Positions 1 through 8,533 of a DNA stretch of 64,000 nt are shown here, one piece after another. This stretch comes from Corynebacterium marambiense. Lineage in GTDB: Bacteria; Actinomycetota; Actinomycetes; Mycobacteriales; Mycobacteriaceae. The notes under the pieces are model-generated. The model was given only the letters and a program-made list of their open reading frames with translations. It was not told the origin of the DNA and made no database searches. The stretch's first letter is position 1; every line of letters starts with the position of its first letter. The DNA lies in assembly GCF_016342275.1 (NCBI RefSeq), contig NZ_JAEIOT010000005.1, positions 434,001-498,000 on the forward strand. The letters run 5' to 3'. Position numbers and translations under genes: made by a program.

Positions 1-1
1 G

Positions 2-379
2 ACCGGCTTTATTCTCGCCGACACCATCGCCTCGGTCATCATCGCAGCGATCATCCTGCCCAGGTCCATGCGCCTGCTCCTCGACGCCACCCGGGTGCTG
101 ATGGAACGCGTCCCCGGGAACGTCGACCTCGACGAGATCCGCGGTGTGCTCGAGGAAATCGTCGGCGTGGAGACTGCGCATGATCTCCACGTGTGGACGA
201 TGGACGGCAGCGAGCTCATCGCGACCTGCCATCTCGTCGTCGATCCGGACCTGGTCGAGTCCGGCTGCGACGTCCTCGACATCGCGAACCGTCGCCTGGA
301 GAAGTACGGCGTCACCCACGCCACCATCCAGATCGAAACCGCGCATCACGCCGAGCACGAGGCGGACGTTCACGATTAA
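2..379 (+). CDS. Cation diffusion facilitator (CDF) transporter, C-terminal part (5' end outside window)
   Basis: The reading frame is open from the window edge, so about 125 C-terminal residues are seen. The first 20 or so are hydrophobic (IASVIIAAIILP), fitting the last membrane helix. The rest is the cytoplasmic ferredoxin-like domain of CDF metal exporters, with the typical HDLHVWTMDGSE stretch followed by VTHATIQIE and a His-rich tail (HHAEHEADVH) that may bind metal. CDF proteins exchange Zn2+ or other divalent metals for protons across the inner membrane. An internal ATG at 68 is not the real start because the frame continues upstream as plausible protein. The metal specificity cannot be read from this part. 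Confidence 0.85.
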   Translation, partial: TGFILADTIASVIIAAIILPRSMRLLLDATRVLMERVPGNVDLDEIRGVLEEIVGVETAHDLHVWTMDGSELIATCHLVVDPDLVESGCDVLDIANRRLEKYGVTHATIQIETAHHAEHEADVHD

Positions 380-485
380 CGGCGGGCTCCGCATCGACCC
401 CGACCCCGGGACGGACACGGTTCCGTCACCGGGGTTTCACACGCCGGTAGCGCATATGTCGACAAAGCCCGATAGAGTCGGCGGC

Positions 486-2402
486 ATGGGTTTCACGACA
501 CCGAGCTATGACCTCACCGATCTCTTCGCCCGCATCGACCGCGGCGACATCCAATTGCCCGACTTCCAGCGGGACTACAGCTGGAACGTCGACCGTATCC
601 GGTCCCTCATCGTGACGGTGCTGCGCGGCTACCCGATCGGCTGCCTCATGGCGCTGGACACCCGGAATGAACCGATGCGTTTCCGCCCCCGACCACTCGC
701 CGGGGCACCGGACATCGGGCGCAACCCGGGCATGCTAATCCTCGACGGACAGCAGCGTCTCACCACCCTTTACCACTGCCTCCGCGGCAATGGACTGGTT
801 GACACCGTTGACTTCCGCAACATGCGCATCCAACGCCGGTTCTATGTCGATGTCGACAAGGCCGTGTCCGAGGACATCATGCCCGACGAGGCGGTGCTCT
901 CCGTCGACGCGTGCGGTGAGATCAAGTCCCACTACGGCCCGAAGATCCCGGGCGGCATCCCGGACCGGGAGACCGCCCGCACCCACGGCCTCGTCCCCGT
1001 CTCCGCGCTGCTCGAGGACGAGGGTACCGACATGCTCTTCGACTTCCTCGAGGGCGCAGATGCCGTCACCCGGGAACGTGTGAAACGGTTCAACAACACC
1101 GTCGCTAAGCCACTCGTGCGGTACTCCGTCCCGATCATCCGGCTGGATAGGGAGACGGCACAGGGTGGCGTCGGTTCCATCTTCTCTCAGGCCAACTCGG
1201 CAGGCCTTCAGATGGATGTCGTCGACCTACTGACCGCCGTCTTCGCCAGCGAGGACCCCGACTTCCGGCTCTCCGACTCGTGGCGCGACATCGAGAAGGC
1301 ACTGCGGGAACACTCCGTCCTCGACGGCATCGACCGCACCGCGTTCTTCACTGCGGTCGCGCTCCTGACCACAGCGGACAAGGGACACGCCAGCGGGCAC
1401 CGCGAAGACATCCTCCGGCTCACCCTCGCGGACTACGCACCCGCCGCTCACCGCACGGTGGACGCATTCATCTCGGCCGCCGAATTCCTCGAGAAGCGGT
1501 GCATCACCGACACCTCCCGGATCCCGTACGCGGCGCAGATCACCCCGCTCGCGGTGATCCTCTCCCTGCTCGGCGACACCCCGGAGGTGTTCCGCTGCGG
1601 CACGGCCGTCGACCGTCTCAACCGGTGGTTCTGGTCAGGCGTGTTCGGGGAACTCTACGGGTCCGCCTCCGTCGTCGTCCGTACCGGGAGGGACGTCAAC
1701 CAGGTCACACCCTGGGTGCGAGCCGCACTCGACGGGGACTCGGAGGTTCCCGAGCCGGCATCCATCAGCGACGCCCGTTTCGTTGAGTCCCGACTGCTCA
1801 GCGTAGGCCCGGAATCCGGCGTCTGGAAGGGCACCCACGCTCTGCTCATGGGCCGAGGGGCCAAAGACTGGCGTACCGGTGACAGGTTTGACGCGCAGAA
1901 CCTCGTGGAGGACGAGGAAGGCTTCCACCCGATCTTCCCGCCGCAGTACTGCCGCCGGACCGGAGTCAACCAGATGCTCGCAGACAGCGTGCTCAACCGC
2001 TCGCCCCTGAGCCGCCGAACCGAGATGGTCATGGATGGCTCCGAACCCGCCCGGTACCTCGCCCGTGTCCAGTCGAAGTCGCTCATGGACGACGAAGAGT
2101 TTGACACCGTACTCGCCAGTCATCTCCTCGACCCCAACATTCTTCGACACACGAACTCCGACGGCTTCTTTGCGGATCGCCGGACGCGCCTGCTCACGAT
2201 GATCGAGGAGGCAATGGGCAAGGAAGCCATCCACGACGTCGACGAGACGAACCTCGGCGGTGGGGAAGAAGGCCCCGACGCGTTCGTCACCACCGTTAAG
2301 ACGGGTGTCGCCGACGGTGAGGGTGACGGTGCAGCAGACACCACCGAAACCGGGAACAATGGCACCCGGCCGGATGAGTCTCCGTCGATCGAGGAATCCT
2401 GA
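486..2402 (+). CDS. DUF262 (GmrSD N-terminal-like, ParB-fold) protein, orphan
   Basis: A 638-residue protein. Residues 24-33 read LPDFQRDYSW and about residue 85 begins DGQQRLTTLY; these are the two hallmark motifs of DUF262, the ParB/Srx-like nucleotide-dependent nuclease domain found in GmrS/GmrSD, BrxU and related phage-defence proteins. The rest has no HNH (DUF1524) signature that I can see, so this is not an obvious full GmrSD. The C-terminus is acidic and probably disordered. An ATG at 486 directly precedes the domain; an in-frame ATG at 456 would add ten residues and neither has a strong ribosome binding site. It stands alone between a metal exporter and a lipoprotein, with no methylase or restriction partner nearby. 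A role in anti-phage defence is inferred from the family only. Confidence 0.8.
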   Translation: MGFTTPSYDLTDLFARIDRGDIQLPDFQRDYSWNVDRIRSLIVTVLRGYPIGCLMALDTRNEPMRFRPRPLAGAPDIGRNPGMLILDGQQRLTTLYHCLRGNGLVDTVDFRNMRIQRRFYVDVDKAVSEDIMPDEAVLSVDACGEIKSHYGPKIPGGIPDRETARTHGLVPVSALLEDEGTDMLFDFLEGADAVTRERVKRFNNTVAKPLVRYSVPIIRLDRETAQGGVGSIFSQANSAGLQMDVVDLLTAVFASEDPDFRLSDSWRDIEKALREHSVLDGIDRTAFFTAVALLTTADKGHASGHREDILRLTLADYAPAAHRTVDAFISAAEFLEKRCITDTSRIPYAAQITPLAVILSLLGDTPEVFRCGTAVDRLNRWFWSGVFGELYGSASVVVRTGRDVNQVTPWVRAALDGDSEVPEPASISDARFVESRLLSVGPESGVWKGTHALLMGRGAKDWRTGDRFDAQNLVEDEEGFHPIFPPQYCRRTGVNQMLADSVLNRSPLSRRTEMVMDGSEPARYLARVQSKSLMDDEEFDTVLASHLLDPNILRHTNSDGFFADRRTRLLTMIEEAMGKEAIHDVDETNLGGGEEGPDAFVTTVKTGVADGEGDGAADTTETGNNGTRPDESPSIEES

Positions 2403-2481
2403 CACGCAGGGCCGCACGATAGAAGTAACGGGCAGTTTCCTAGTATTTTGGAATGTCCGCACTGATCCGACGAAAGAAACG

Positions 2482-4236
2482 ATGAGTCCCATGCTTCACG
2501 AGCGCAGCACACCGAGCCCGAACCGCAGGCGCATGATCGCGCTATTCTGCGGAGTGGTGATCGCCGGATCCGGACTCGTCGCCTGCTCCAGCGACGGAAC
2601 CGGGGGACGCGGGCCCGACCAGCAGATGGAACAGCCGTCCGGTGACCCGGCGAAGAACCCCATCGCCGAGCGCTACGGCGCCGCACCACGCGTCCTGGCC
2701 GACACAGACCGCTCCGGTATCGAGGTCAGTGAACTGTTCTTCACCGACGCGCCCGCCGCCATCATTGCGACGCCCGAACCCGTGGCGCAGCAGCGCGCCG
2801 CCAGTATCGCCGTCACCGCCGGGCTGCCCGTTCTCACTGCAACCGGCACCAACGGACCTGCACTGGCCGCCGAAATCGAAAGACTCGGCGCAGGTGAGGT
2901 CCTCACCGTCGGCGGCGCCGCGGTCGAGCTGCCGGAGACCGTCGTCGTTCACGCCGACGACGGAACCCCCGCCGTGTTCGAGGCACTCACCGGGAAAACC
3001 CCGACGTCCGTCACCCCGGAAAACACACCCGCGGGAGTCCTCCGCCAGATCGCCGCGCTCAAACCCGGGGGCCTGCTCGGCGCGGCCCCAACGGACCCGG
3101 ACGTAGAGAATGCGGCGGGAACGGACGCCTCGGCGGGCGAGACCCCCTCGGATTCGGCGCCACCATCCGGCGGCGACCTCGGCAGGCTGCCCACCCGCGA
3201 CAGGGACAAGGAACGGGCACCACTCGTCCTCGCGGCCCCCGGCGCCGGCATCGCCGCCGTGGCCACCGCCCGCGCCGCGGGAGCGGACGTCGAGATCCTC
3301 GACCACGCCGACCCCCGCGAGAGCGAACACTCCCTCGAGCTGATCCGTGGCCTCGACGGTGATCCGGTCATCGCGCTCGGCCAGATGTTCGGCAGCACGG
3401 AGTACTTCGCGCGCGCCGCCGAGCTGGCCACGAGCGTCACCGCCGAACAACCCGGCGGCGGACAGCTTGTATTCCCCGGTCGGCGCATGATCGCCTACTA
3501 CGGCCACCCCTCCGGCGGCGCACTCGGCATCATGGGGGAACGGACGCCCGAAGAATCCGTCGGCCACCTGGGCGAACTCGTCACCCAGTACGCACCGCTG
3601 TCCGAGGAACCCGTCATCCCCGCCTTCGAGATCATCGCCACCGTCGCCTCCGGCGCACCCGGGCCCGACGGCGACTACTCCAACGAGGCCGATCCGGAGG
3701 AACTGCGTCCCTACATCGACGCCATCACCGACGCAGGCGGCTACGCCGTCCTCGACCTCCAACCCGGGCGTGCCCGGCTCATCGATCAGGCGAAGATCTA
3801 CACCGACCTGCTGAAACTCCCCAACGTCGGACTTGCGCTGGACGCCGAATGGAAACTCGGCCCCGACGAGGTACCGCTGCAGCAGGTCGGCCACGTCCAG
3901 GCGGAGGAAGTCAACGAGGTCGCCGACTGGCTCGCCGAACTCACCGCGGACAATAGCCTCCCGCAGAAGGCGTTCGTGCTGCACCAGTTCCAGCTCCAGA
4001 TGATCCGCGACCGCGAGACCATCAACCTCGAGCACCCGGAACTCGCCTTCGTCCTGCACGCCGACGGGCACGGAACCGCAGGCGACAAGTTCGCCACGTT
4101 CGACGTTCTCCGCCAGGACCTCGACCCCAGGTACTTCATCGCGTGGAAGAACTTCATCGACGAGGACACCCCAATGTTCACCCCGGAGCAGACGATGGAG
4201 ATCAACCCCCGCCCCTGGTTCGTCAGCTACCAGTGA
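2482..4236 (+). CDS. Secreted lipoprotein, possible cell-wall-binding-repeat-2-like N-terminal half
   Basis: A 584-residue protein with a type II signal peptide: basic RRRM, then hydrophobic IALFCGVVIAGSG and lipobox LVAC, giving lipidated Cys35. The N-terminal half (around residues 70-175) alternates short hydrophobic strands with motifs such as AIIATPEP and EVLTVGGAA, which recalls the putative cell-wall-binding repeat 2, but the match is loose. A low-complexity Asp/Ser/Gly-rich stretch follows, then a conserved-looking C-terminal domain (ALDAEWKLGP, FVLHADGHGT). It lies just upstream of serA on the same strand with 220 bases between. ATG at 2482 is chosen because it gives the signal peptide; GAAAGAAA upstream may be the ribosome binding site. 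Function unknown; probably membrane-anchored at the cell surface. Confidence 0.75.
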   Translation: MSPMLHERSTPSPNRRRMIALFCGVVIAGSGLVACSSDGTGGRGPDQQMEQPSGDPAKNPIAERYGAAPRVLADTDRSGIEVSELFFTDAPAAIIATPEPVAQQRAASIAVTAGLPVLTATGTNGPALAAEIERLGAGEVLTVGGAAVELPETVVVHADDGTPAVFEALTGKTPTSVTPENTPAGVLRQIAALKPGGLLGAAPTDPDVENAAGTDASAGETPSDSAPPSGGDLGRLPTRDRDKERAPLVLAAPGAGIAAVATARAAGADVEILDHADPRESEHSLELIRGLDGDPVIALGQMFGSTEYFARAAELATSVTAEQPGGGQLVFPGRRMIAYYGHPSGGALGIMGERTPEESVGHLGELVTQYAPLSEEPVIPAFEIIATVASGAPGPDGDYSNEADPEELRPYIDAITDAGGYAVLDLQPGRARLIDQAKIYTDLLKLPNVGLALDAEWKLGPDEVPLQQVGHVQAEEVNEVADWLAELTADNSLPQKAFVLHQFQLQMIRDRETINLEHPELAFVLHADGHGTAGDKFATFDVLRQDLDPRYFIAWKNFIDEDTPMFTPEQTMEINPRPWFVSYQ

Positions 4237-4339
4237 ACGGCTACTGTCCCGGTGCCGGAGCCCCCGGTTCGGAGCACCAAACTGTGTTGTGCATCACCAA
4301 ACGTTCCGCCGTGGGTGCCCACGGTGGACAGTCGGACAG

Positions 4340-4350
4340 CACGGTCTAGA
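4340..4350 (+). promoter_or_regulatory. Possible -10 element for serA
   Basis: TCTAGACT about 110 bases before the serA start resembles the TANNNT-type -10 of actinobacterial sigma-A promoters. A short hairpin (CCGTGGGTGCCCACGG, 4310-4325) precedes it and may belong to the end of the upstream lipoprotein transcript. No convincing -35 is seen. Confidence 0.25.
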
Positions 4351-4456
4351 CTGAAGCGCAGTCGCACGCCACCTTTTGCCGGCGTGGACCCGCCCCGGGC
4401 CGACGCGGTCGTGCCTGCCCGGACGCGGACGCAACCAGCATTCCAGGAGTAAGAAC

Positions 4457-6052
4457 GTGAGCCAGAATGGCCGCCCGGTAGTACTCATCGCAGACAAGCT
4501 CGCACAGTCCACCGTCGACGCCCTCGGCGACGGCGTGGAGGTGCGCTGGGTCGACGGACCCAACCGACCCGAGCTGCTCGCCGCAGTCGGCGACGCCGAT
4601 GCCCTGCTCGTCCGTTCCGCAACCACCGTCGACCGCGAGGTCCTCGAAGCCGCGAAGAACCTGACCATCGTCGGCCGCGCCGGCGTCGGCCTGGACAACG
4701 TCGACATCACCGCCGCCACCGAGCGCGGCGTCATGGTCGCCAACGCCCCGACCTCCAACATCCACTCCGCCTGCGAGCACGCCATCTCGCTGCTGCTGTC
4801 GACCGCCCGCCAGATCCCCGCCGCCGACGCCACCCTGCGCGACGGCGCATGGAAGCGCTCCTCCTTCCAGGGCGTCGAGATCTTCGGCAAGACCGTCGGC
4901 ATCGTCGGCTTCGGCCACATCGGCCAGCTCTTCGCCCAGCGCCTCGCCGCGTTCGAAACCACCGTCATCGCCTACGACCCCTATGCCAACCCCGCGCGTG
5001 CCGCGCAGCTCGGCGTCGAACTCGTCGAACTCGACGAGCTCATGGGCCGCAGTGACTTCGTCACGATCCACCTCCCCAAGACCAAGGAGACCGCCGGCAT
5101 GTTCGACGCCGAGCTGCTCGCCAAGGCCAAGAAGGGACAGATCATCATCAACGCCGCCCGCGGCGGCCTCGTCGACGAGCAGGCGCTCGCCGACGCCATC
5201 ACCTCCGGCCACATCCGGGGTGCCGGTTTCGACGTCTACGCCTCCGAACCGTGCACTGACTCCCCGCTGTTCGGGCTCAAGGAGGTCGTGGTCACCCCGC
5301 ACCTTGGTGCGTCGACCGTCGAGGCCCAGGACCGGGCAGGCACCGACGTCGCCGACAGCGTGCTCAAGGCACTCGCCGGCGAGTTCGTCCCCGACGCCGT
5401 GAATGTCTCCGGTGGACGCGTCGGCGAGGAGGTCGCCCTCTGGCTCGACCTCTCCCGCAAGCTCGGCCTCGTCGCCGGCGAGCTCCTCGACACCGCCCCC
5501 GTCGCCCTCGAAGTCACCGCACGCGGCGAGCTGTCCACCGAGAAGGTCGACTCCCTCGGCCTGTCCGCCATGCGCGGCCTGTTCTCCTCGATGATCGACG
5601 AGCAGGTCACCTTCGTCAACGCCCCCCGCATCGCCGAAGAACGGGGCGTCGACGTCACCGTCACCACCGAGAGCGAGGCTGTCAGCCATCGCTCCACCGT
5701 CGAGGTCAAGGCCATCGCCTCCGACGGCACCACCGCAGCCGTCGTCGGTACTCTCGCCGGACTCGACCGCGTGGAGAAGATCGTGCGCCTCAAGGGACGC
5801 GGCCTCGACATGCGCGCCGAGGGTCGCAACCTGTTCCTCCACTACACGGACCAGCCCGGTGCACTGGGCAAGGTTGGTACCCGCCTCGGTGCCGAGGGCA
5901 TCAACATCGTGGCCGCAGCCCTGTCGCAGGACGCCTCTGGCACCGGCGCGACGCTGATTCTCCGCGTCGATGCCGAGGTCCCCGAGAAGATCGTCGAGGC
6001 CATCAGTGCTGACCTCGACGCAACCGCCTTCCAGGTGGACTTCGGGGTTTGA
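4457..6052 (+). CDS. serA: D-3-phosphoglycerate dehydrogenase
   Basis: A 531-residue enzyme, the usual length for the long actinobacterial form. It oxidises 3-phosphoglycerate to 3-phosphohydroxypyruvate with NAD+, the first step of serine synthesis, in the cytoplasm. Visible are the NAD-binding GFGHIGQLFAQ near residue 150, the catalytic region NAARGGLVDEQAL with the Arg, the Glu of ASEPC and the His of TPHLGAST, then an intervening domain and a C-terminal ACT domain starting near FLHYTDQPGALGKVG, the likely serine-feedback site. GTG at 4457 has CCAGGAG seven bases upstream and matches the family N-terminus. A strong hairpin follows the stop, so it is probably monocistronic. Confidence 0.97.
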   Translation: MSQNGRPVVLIADKLAQSTVDALGDGVEVRWVDGPNRPELLAAVGDADALLVRSATTVDREVLEAAKNLTIVGRAGVGLDNVDITAATERGVMVANAPTSNIHSACEHAISLLLSTARQIPAADATLRDGAWKRSSFQGVEIFGKTVGIVGFGHIGQLFAQRLAAFETTVIAYDPYANPARAAQLGVELVELDELMGRSDFVTIHLPKTKETAGMFDAELLAKAKKGQIIINAARGGLVDEQALADAITSGHIRGAGFDVYASEPCTDSPLFGLKEVVVTPHLGASTVEAQDRAGTDVADSVLKALAGEFVPDAVNVSGGRVGEEVALWLDLSRKLGLVAGELLDTAPVALEVTARGELSTEKVDSLGLSAMRGLFSSMIDEQVTFVNAPRIAEERGVDVTVTTESEAVSHRSTVEVKAIASDGTTAAVVGTLAGLDRVEKIVRLKGRGLDMRAEGRNLFLHYTDQPGALGKVGTRLGAEGINIVAAALSQDASGTGATLILRVDAEVPEKIVEAISADLDATAFQVDFGV

Positions 6053-6070
6053 TCTACCGCTGGTTCCACA

Positions 6071-6126
6071 AACCGCCGCCCCACCGTTCTTCCCCTTGAT
6101 GGGGGAGGCACGGTGGGGTGGCGGTT
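6071..6126 (+). terminator. Rho-independent terminator after serA
   Basis: Arms 6071-6087 and 6110-6126 pair over 16-17 bases (AACCGCCGCCCCACCGT with ACGGTGGGGTGGCGGTT, one bulge or mismatch). The loop is 22 bases and a short T-containing tract (CATTTGTA) follows. Its position 18 bases after the serA stop fits termination. Confidence 0.8.
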
Positions 6127-6254
6127 CATTTGTATCCAGAGGTTACATTTTGAAACGTCGTTTTTAGAACAACTGCTATAACGTATCTTCGCAGTGTGGA
6201 CCGACTTCCCGTAGTCTCTCATCTGCTATCTCAAAGGGGGTAGAGTAGGGGACC

Positions 6255-6728
6255 ATGACTGAAACGGTATCGGGCCTCGAACTACGCACCGCTGTTGGAT
6301 CGTTCCCCTCCGGGGTCACGGTCGTGACCACTCATTCTGAAGGGATGGACATCGGGCTGACGGTCAGTGCCTTCGCGTCTCTGTCCCTGGAACCAGCCAT
6401 GGTTGTCGTCTGCATCGAGAGCAAATCCAAGTCCTTGCCGCACCTGGCTGTAGGCCGTGAGATTGGCATCTCCGTCCTCGCCTCGGATCAGCTCGAACTG
6501 GCGGTGCAGTTTGCACGGCATGTGGAGGATCGTTTCGAGGGAGTGGAGATTGAGCGCCGCGGCAAAATTGGTGTGCCCTTTATTAAAGGGGCTGTGGCTT
6601 GGTTCCTTGGCATAGTTGATTCGTGGTTTGAAGGTGGGGACCATACAATCATAACTGCCCGGGTGATTGGGTGCGATAGTGATGTGCACATGTCTGCCCT
6701 GAGTTATTTTAGGGGCAAGCTTTCGTAG
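6255..6728 (+). CDS. Flavin reductase-like domain protein (HpaC/RutF-type)
   Basis: 157 residues, the usual size for a stand-alone flavin reductase. Characteristic motifs are FPSGVTVVTT near the N-terminus, GLTVSAFASLSLEPAMVVVCI, then ISVLASDQ and the C-terminal GDHTIITARVIGC. Such proteins use NAD(P)H to reduce FMN or FAD for a partner monooxygenase, or act as FMN-binding oxidoreductases. No monooxygenase gene lies next to it, so the partner is unknown. ATG at 6255 follows a purine-rich GGGGGTAGAGTAGGGG. The gene ends against an AT-rich stretch, and its 3' half is less GC-rich than the serA side. Confidence 0.85.
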   Translation: MTETVSGLELRTAVGSFPSGVTVVTTHSEGMDIGLTVSAFASLSLEPAMVVVCIESKSKSLPHLAVGREIGISVLASDQLELAVQFARHVEDRFEGVEIERRGKIGVPFIKGAVAWFLGIVDSWFEGGDHTIITARVIGCDSDVHMSALSYFRGKLS

Positions 6729-7267
6729 GACTGAAAATATCTATATTTGTGTCTCTTATTTTACCTGCTGGTTTAATTTAGATGCAAACCATGTGAGATG
6801 CGCATTCGGTCGGGTGTCAGAGGTTTGAAAATTTCTGGTCGATGGAGTGTGGTTTTCTGGGTAAACTATTTTCTTTGTGAAGTTTTCGAAGGAGATTACT
6901 GGTTGTCCGTTACCGTGTGTGGGATTTTGTCATGTTTTGAGGTGTGGTATTTTGACATTTTGGATTAACCAAACTTCATGATTCTGAAATTTCGGGGTGT
7001 TATTCTGGTCGATTCTCCATTGGATAATTCTTTTGAGAGTGCTGTTTATTGTGGGTGGGTGTTGATTCAGAATTCTCTGGATTTCCAAAGGAAGGTTTGA
7101 AGAGGTTTTTTCGCTTATCGGGAATAGGGGTTTCAACCCGTTTTGAGCGGTATCGGACCGATCTGTATTCGTTTGGCATTTCATTAAGGTGTGATGTGAA
7201 AACTGGATCAGAAGCGTCCACTAATGTGAAGGCCTGTAGTCAATTGTTCTGTTCAGCCAGTATCTCT
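6729..7267. other. AT-rich stretch without a convincing gene
   Basis: About 540 bases are clearly AT-rich against a GC-rich background, with many T runs on the + strand. Small open frames exist on the minus strand (e.g. 6930-7184) but show no ribosome binding site, composition or motif that would support them. It ends where similarity to the SulP gene begins. Probably horizontally acquired or decayed DNA. Confidence 0.6.
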
Positions 7268-7570
7268 GGGGTGTCAACGCCGAGGTTGGGTGGCCAGGGC
7301 AGCTGTGACGGCGACGGGCATGAGCGCGGTCTCGGATCAGGGCATGAGGGTGAGGGTTCGGGGTGCGATGGAGTGCCAGTCGAAGGTGCCGACGGAGACC
7401 ATGATCATGATGGCCACCAGTGCGGCCATGGAGATCTGTCCGACGATGTCGCTGAGGGTGACCACGAGGATCAGCGGGAAGATGCCGGCGAGGAGGGTGG
7501 ACAGGCGGGTGCGGGCGCGGGATTCCTTGACGTTGATCATCGTCTGGCCGATCAACGCGCAACCACCTAT
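7268..7570 (-). pseudogene. Decayed internal fragment of the SulP transporter gene (direct repeat of 13089-13400)
   Basis: The minus strand reads [16 protein letters not shown] and onward to [10 protein letters not shown], nearly the same as about 100 internal residues of the intact SulP gene at 12733-14262. The DNA from roughly 7300 to 7560 differs from 13140-13400 at only a small share of positions, with small gaps at the left end. The Trp codon after LTLMP has become TGA (7337-7339), and neither end of the gene is present. It lies in the same orientation as the parent, so with 13089-13400 it forms direct repeats about 5.8 kb apart that flank the transcarboxylase operon. Confidence 0.9.
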
Positions 7571-7629
7571 AGCACTGTGATAACCGCGACTTCCTCTCAG
7601 CAAATAGGCAAGTCGGTGGGATTGAATGT

Positions 7630-7670
7630 GAGAGGGGTCGGACTGCGTTGCGCGCAGCCCGACCCCTCTC
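7630..7670 (-). terminator. Hairpin after the transcarboxylase operon
   Basis: GAGAGGGGTCGG (7630-7641) pairs perfectly with CCGACCCCTCTC (7659-7670), and the inner CTGCG/CGCAG can extend the stem. It lies 43 bases after the stop of the biotin carrier gene on the minus strand. No T run follows, so Rho-independent function is uncertain. Confidence 0.55.
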
Positions 7671-7712
7671 AGTTCAACGTCAACCGCTGAACACCTCACT
7701 CCAAGCCCCGAA

Positions 7713-8084
7713 CTAGCCGATCTCCACCAGAACCTGTCCACCCTGCACGGATTCGCCGACGCTGACGGGGAGGGAGGCGACGGTTCCGCCTGCGGGTGCG
7801 GTGATCTCGGTTTCCATCTTCATTGCCTCGAGGACGAGGAGAACCTGGCCCTGCTCGATGGTGTCGCCCTCGTTGATCAGCACCTTGGAAACGCTGCCGG
7901 CCAGGGGAGCGACGACCGCGTTCGAAGCGACGCCTTGGACGGATGCTGTGGTCGGTGCAGCCGGGGTATTCACGGCGCCCGAACCTGATCCTGTGGAGAA
8001 CAGTGTTCCGCGTTGACGCTGCTCCTCCTCGACCTCCACATCGACGGAGTAGGCGACGCCGTTGACGGTGACCTTGAGTTTCAT
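7713..8084 (-). CDS. Methylmalonyl-CoA carboxyltransferase 1.3S subunit (biotin carboxyl carrier)
   Basis: 123 residues, the same length as the 1.3S subunit of the Propionibacterium transcarboxylase, and with the same N-terminus type ([16 protein letters not shown]). A Pro/Ala/Thr-rich linker (about 30-55) leads to a biotinyl domain with the EAMKMET motif, Lys89 being the biotinylation site. It ferries CO2 on biotin between the 12S site (methylmalonyl-CoA) and the 5S site (pyruvate). It is the last gene of the minus-strand operon. AAAGGAG precedes the ATG at 8084. A carrier for an oxaloacetate or methylmalonyl-CoA decarboxylase would look similar, but no membrane beta subunit is present here. 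Confidence 0.9.
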   Translation of the reverse strand: MKLKVTVNGVAYSVDVEVEEEQRQRGTLFSTGSGSGAVNTPAAPTTASVQGVASNAVVAPLAGSVSKVLINEGDTIEQGQVLLVLEAMKMETEITAPAGGTVASLPVSVGESVQGGQVLVEIG

Positions 8085-8171
8085 GTGCGGTGTGCTCCTT
8101 TGGGGCGATCAGGTGGTTTCAGCGGTGGCGGAGGCGTTCGGTGCGGCCGCTAAGAAAGTGGGCTGGTTGGA

Positions 8172-8483
8172 TTAGATTTGGCTTTCGTGGTGTACATGAG
8201 TTGCGCGTCTTCCTTGTTGCGCCCATGTCTGGTGGCGATGGAATCGGACGGCGCGGACCTTGCCGGAATTGCCCAGATATGCGGATACCGCGGCGGAGAT
8301 CGCCATGAGGATGTCTTCCGGTATCTCCACATCTGATCGACGGCGCATTTCCTCCAGTTCGCGTTCGAGTGCATCGATCCGTGCGCTCATGGCCCTGAGC
8401 GTGTCTTCGGTGGCCTTGAGTCGGCCGATGAGCTGGTCTTCTCGTCCGGGCCGCTCGTCTGGTGTCGGGTTCATGGTGTTCAC
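8172..8483 (-). CDS. Small transcarboxylase-operon protein (candidate epsilon-like subunit)
   Basis: 103 residues. The N-terminal half is a predicted short coiled coil (RLKATEDTLRAMSARIDALERELEEMRRR); the C-terminal half has PEDILMAISAAVSAYLG and a basic VRFHRHQTWAQQGR. Similar small proteins accompany biotin-dependent carboxyltransferase genes, where they may help assembly, but I know of no proven function. GTG at 8483 is chosen because AGGAGA lies five bases upstream; ATG at 8474 is the alternative. It sits between the 12S gene (50 bases away) and the 1.3S gene on the same strand, so it is likely co-transcribed. Confidence 0.8.
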   Translation of the reverse strand: MNTMNPTPDERPGREDQLIGRLKATEDTLRAMSARIDALERELEEMRRRSDVEIPEDILMAISAAVSAYLGNSGKVRAVRFHRHQTWAQQGRRATHVHHESQI

Positions 8484-8533
8484 GGTGTTCTCCTGGTGGG
8501 CTGTCGCTGTCGGGTGCGTGGAGGTCGGTTAAT

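Noticed and set aside
1635..2492. 285-codon open frame on the minus strand
   Set aside because: It lies opposite the DUF262 gene; in GC-rich DNA such antisense frames are common, and its product shows no family motif.
2542..4071. 509-codon open frame on the minus strand
   Set aside because: Antisense shadow of the lipoprotein gene, with biased Gly/Val/Asp content and no start signal.
4346..5842. 498-codon open frame opposite serA
   Set aside because: Shadow of serA; no ribosome binding site and repetitive composition caused by third-position GC.
6930..7184. Small minus-strand frames in the AT-rich patch
   Set aside because: No start signals, no motif; Asn/Lys/Ile-rich content is expected for any open frame in AT-rich DNA.
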